From the NCBI RefSeq assembly GCF_907164915.1, contig NC_061868.1:28267819-28331818 (forward strand): DNA of 64,000 bases, in the 5' to 3' direction. Below the pieces are notes generated by a model that was given only the letters and a program-made list of their open reading frames with translations, did not search any database and was not told where the DNA came from. This document shows, in pieces, positions 62,085-64,000 of this stretch (positions within the stretch are counted from its first letter, which is position 1; every line of letters begins with the position of its first letter). Source of the DNA: Impatiens glandulifera. Taxonomy: Eukaryota > Streptophyta > Magnoliopsida > Ericales > Balsaminaceae. Position numbers and translations under genes: made by a program.

Positions 62085-62570
62085 AGTGTCCGAATTGTCG
62101 GATCGAGAGTTGTGATTAATTTGAATATATATGTGAGAGTAAATGAATATTTGGGTCGGATGGTGGGTTGATCTGCCATAAAATTAAAACAGTTAAACTT
62201 AAAATTAAAAATATTATAGTTATGTTTCGAACTTGCAACCTAACAAAAGAAACAAAACAAGTACAACTCTTTTTTGGGGGGAAAATACAAGTACAACTCT
62301 TTAACTAAGTGTGATTGAGATGTGGATTATCGATGAATAATAGACCGATAACAATTGAAATTAGTTTAAAAAATATGAATTAAATATTTGATTGACCAAA
62401 GTGTGAGGTCACGATTGCAACATAATAAAACAAGTACAACTATTTAACAAAGTGTGATCGGGATGTGGATTGTCGAGGGATAATAGACCGCTAACAATAG
62501 AAAGTGGTTAAAAAATATGAATCAAATATTTGATTGACTAAAGTGTGAGGTCACGATGCTAAATGTTAAA
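62085..62570 (-). repeat. SINE-like copy followed by two related 143-bp units
   Basis: On the minus strand 62270-62085 matches the unit of the 29.8-33.8 kb array (TTGCAAGTTCGAAACATAAC B box, then the GGGTTGATC-like and CTCTCGATCC blocks). Two further units start CAAGTACAACT at 62287 and 62430 and share GATGTGGATT, ATAATAGACCG and ATTTGATTGAC, a tandem duplication with period about 143 bp. Confidence 0.7.
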
Positions 62571-63192
62571 ACAATATGAATCAAATATTTGATTGACCAA
62601 AATTAAAGTGTAAGGTCGCGAGATGAGATGTTCATTGAGAAAAATATGTGATGAGATATGTGAGAAAATGTGTTGTTTTACCGAAGTGAATAAAATGTGG
62701 AATGAGAGTTTTTTTATTTTTTTTATTTTAATATATTATTCATAATTTATTAAAAAATTTAAACATTAAATACATATTATAATTTTTTTTAATTAATTTT
62801 TGTTTGTTTTTATTTGTATCCGTTTTAATAAAAGTTTAGAAGATAGTAATATATATTTTTTAGTTGACCTTAAACCCACTCCAACCTTTACACTATTTTT
62901 TTAAAAAAATAGTGAAATTTATTTTAAACTATCTTTTACTTCATCCACTTTCCTTAACTGTTAAATTCATTTTTTTAATATAATAATTAGACATTGTTTT
63001 CTTTTAAAAAAAAGGAAGAAAAAAAATTCCTTTTTTCAACTATTACATACAGTCAATATGAACAAGCTGCTCGACCTATTTTGCACTAACCAAACAATCA
63101 AATACAAATATCATGATTATATATATATATATATAATATATATATAATATATATATAATAATAATTTTAACTTTAGGTAAGACATGTCAAAT

Positions 63193-64000
63193 GGGAAATT
63201 GGACGAAATGACCCTAAAAATTGGGTTATTTGCCTCCGTGGTCACCCAATAATAAATTTGATCTGGTGACCACTTTATTTTTTCTAGACGAAATTACCCT
63301 TTTCGCGTAACGCGAAGGGACTTCGCGAAACGCGAAGTGAAACAGTGTGAATATATATACTAAAATTTTTTCATTTTCTTCATTTCGTTTCTCTCTCTTC
63401 TCTCTCTTCTCTCTCTGTTCTTGTTCGTCGGCGGCGGCGGTGAAACTTCGACAGTGGCGGCGAAGCGACGGCGAGGGCGCCTACGGAAAACAACATCAAA
63501 TGAAAGATAAGTAAACTTAACCTAACCTGAATCGATTTTCATCATACACATCCATGTTTCAAACCCAAACTCTAACCCTAAATCGTTTAATCTATTCATA
63601 TTGGTTAATATTTGGTTATATTTGGTTGATATTGGTTGATATTTGTTGGTATTTGTTGATATTTGTTGATATTGGTTGATATTTGGTTCATTATTCTTCA
63701 TATTGGTTGATATTTTGGTTCATTATTGTTCATGATGATATTTGCAGCTCATTAGAGTTCCGTTTCAGGGAAGATTCGCGTCTCCCGTCTCGCTAAGCAC
63801 TTAGCGATTCGTTAAGCACTTAGCGTTACGCAAAGCACTTAACGTTTCGTTAAGCACTGAAGAGGTTTGACTGGTTATCAAAGAAGAATCTCAGAGCAGG
63901 ATATTTCTTATGGGCAATGATTGCATATGGATTAGGTATTTGTCACTATCTCTATCATCATACTCACAAATTCACAATCTTGTTGGAAAATTACCAAACA
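63193..64000 (+). mobile_element. Left end of a second MULE-like element, cut by the window edge
   Basis: It begins GGGAAATTGGACGAAATGACC and follows the same plan as the 34272 element: GCCTCCGTGGTCACCC, a subterminal hairpin (CGCGAAG-GGA-CTTCGCG near 63310-63326), a TTCTCTCTCTTC run, a GGCGGCGGCGG stretch, ACCCTAAATCG, TTGATATTTG repeats, a TTTCAGGGAAGATTCGC block and TTAGCG/AAGCACTT units. It then runs into a host-like exon at 63863. The right end lies outside the window. Confidence 0.75.
63863..63935 (+). pseudogene. Captured exon resembling signal-peptide-peptidase-like (SPPL) protease
   Basis: The frame reads RFDWLSKKNLRAGYFLWAMI, then AYGLG, with the final codon split by a GT donor at 63936-63937. 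This resembles a conserved segment of plant SPPL intramembrane aspartyl proteases just before the transmembrane part containing the PAL motif (recalled, not searched). It directly follows TTAAGCACTGAAG in element sequence, with no start codon. The continuation is outside the window. Confidence 0.6.

Overview
This window is plant nuclear DNA, from a eudicot and probably an asterid (the lineage is an inference). The signs are intron-split genes with GT/AG boundaries, long AT-rich spacers, Copia retrotransposons with PBSs complementary to initiator-Met tRNA, a TNP2-type CACTA remnant, MULE-like elements carrying host gene pieces, and TAA-flanked PIF/Harbinger-like MITEs. Only two host genes are confident, both on the minus strand. 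One is a class IV histone deacetylase of the HDA2/HDAC11 type (21218-29086, 12 coding exons). The other is a ZIP-family zinc/iron transporter (56626-58440, 2 coding exons). Nearly everything else is transposon-derived.

Layout. 1-1484: AT-rich sequence, a (TA)n tract and SINE-like repeats that abut a truncated Copia. 1485-6585: minus-strand Copia with broken pol, gag, PBS and a 1.26-kb 5' LTR. 6586-8725: nothing recognised. 8726-10900: CACTA transposase remnants and palindromic repeats. 10920-15005: a tandem array with a unit of about 64 bp, split by a 2.9-kb solo LTR (TSD GATTG) whose U3 is a huge array of short palindromes. 15780-20130: an old plus-strand Copia pol, interrupted by a Harbinger-like MITE and by a short-LTR Copia (TSD TAATA). 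21218-29086: the HDAC gene, with retroelement pieces in two introns. 29795-33772: a 14-unit tandem array of a SINE-like repeat (about 275 bp) with pol III A and B boxes. 34272-36981: a 2.7-kb Pack-MULE-like element with TIRs of about 0.9-1 kb around an intron-containing captured gene. 38035-55549: a recombined cluster of related LTR elements. It includes a pol-less element made of LTR, gag and a long extra ORF with an RGG C-terminus, plus a nested LTR, a MITE inside an LTR and inverted LTRs. 56251-58440: a perfect 70-bp triplication and the ZIP gene. 58441-63192: AT-rich sequence with an inverted-repeat element. 63193-64000: the left end of a second element of the MULE family, carrying an exon that looks like signal-peptide-peptidase-like protease.

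The strongest leads are these. (1) LTRs in the window carry tandem arrays of TTAGAC-N-GTCTAA palindromes, with a G-box upstream of the TATA box in three of them. (2) A Copia-type element has an extra ORF in the place of pol. (3) Two related gene-capturing elements carry different host exons and different subterminal hairpins. (4) A SINE-like unit has been amplified in tandem. (5) A one-base homopolymer excess breaks the HDAC reading frame.
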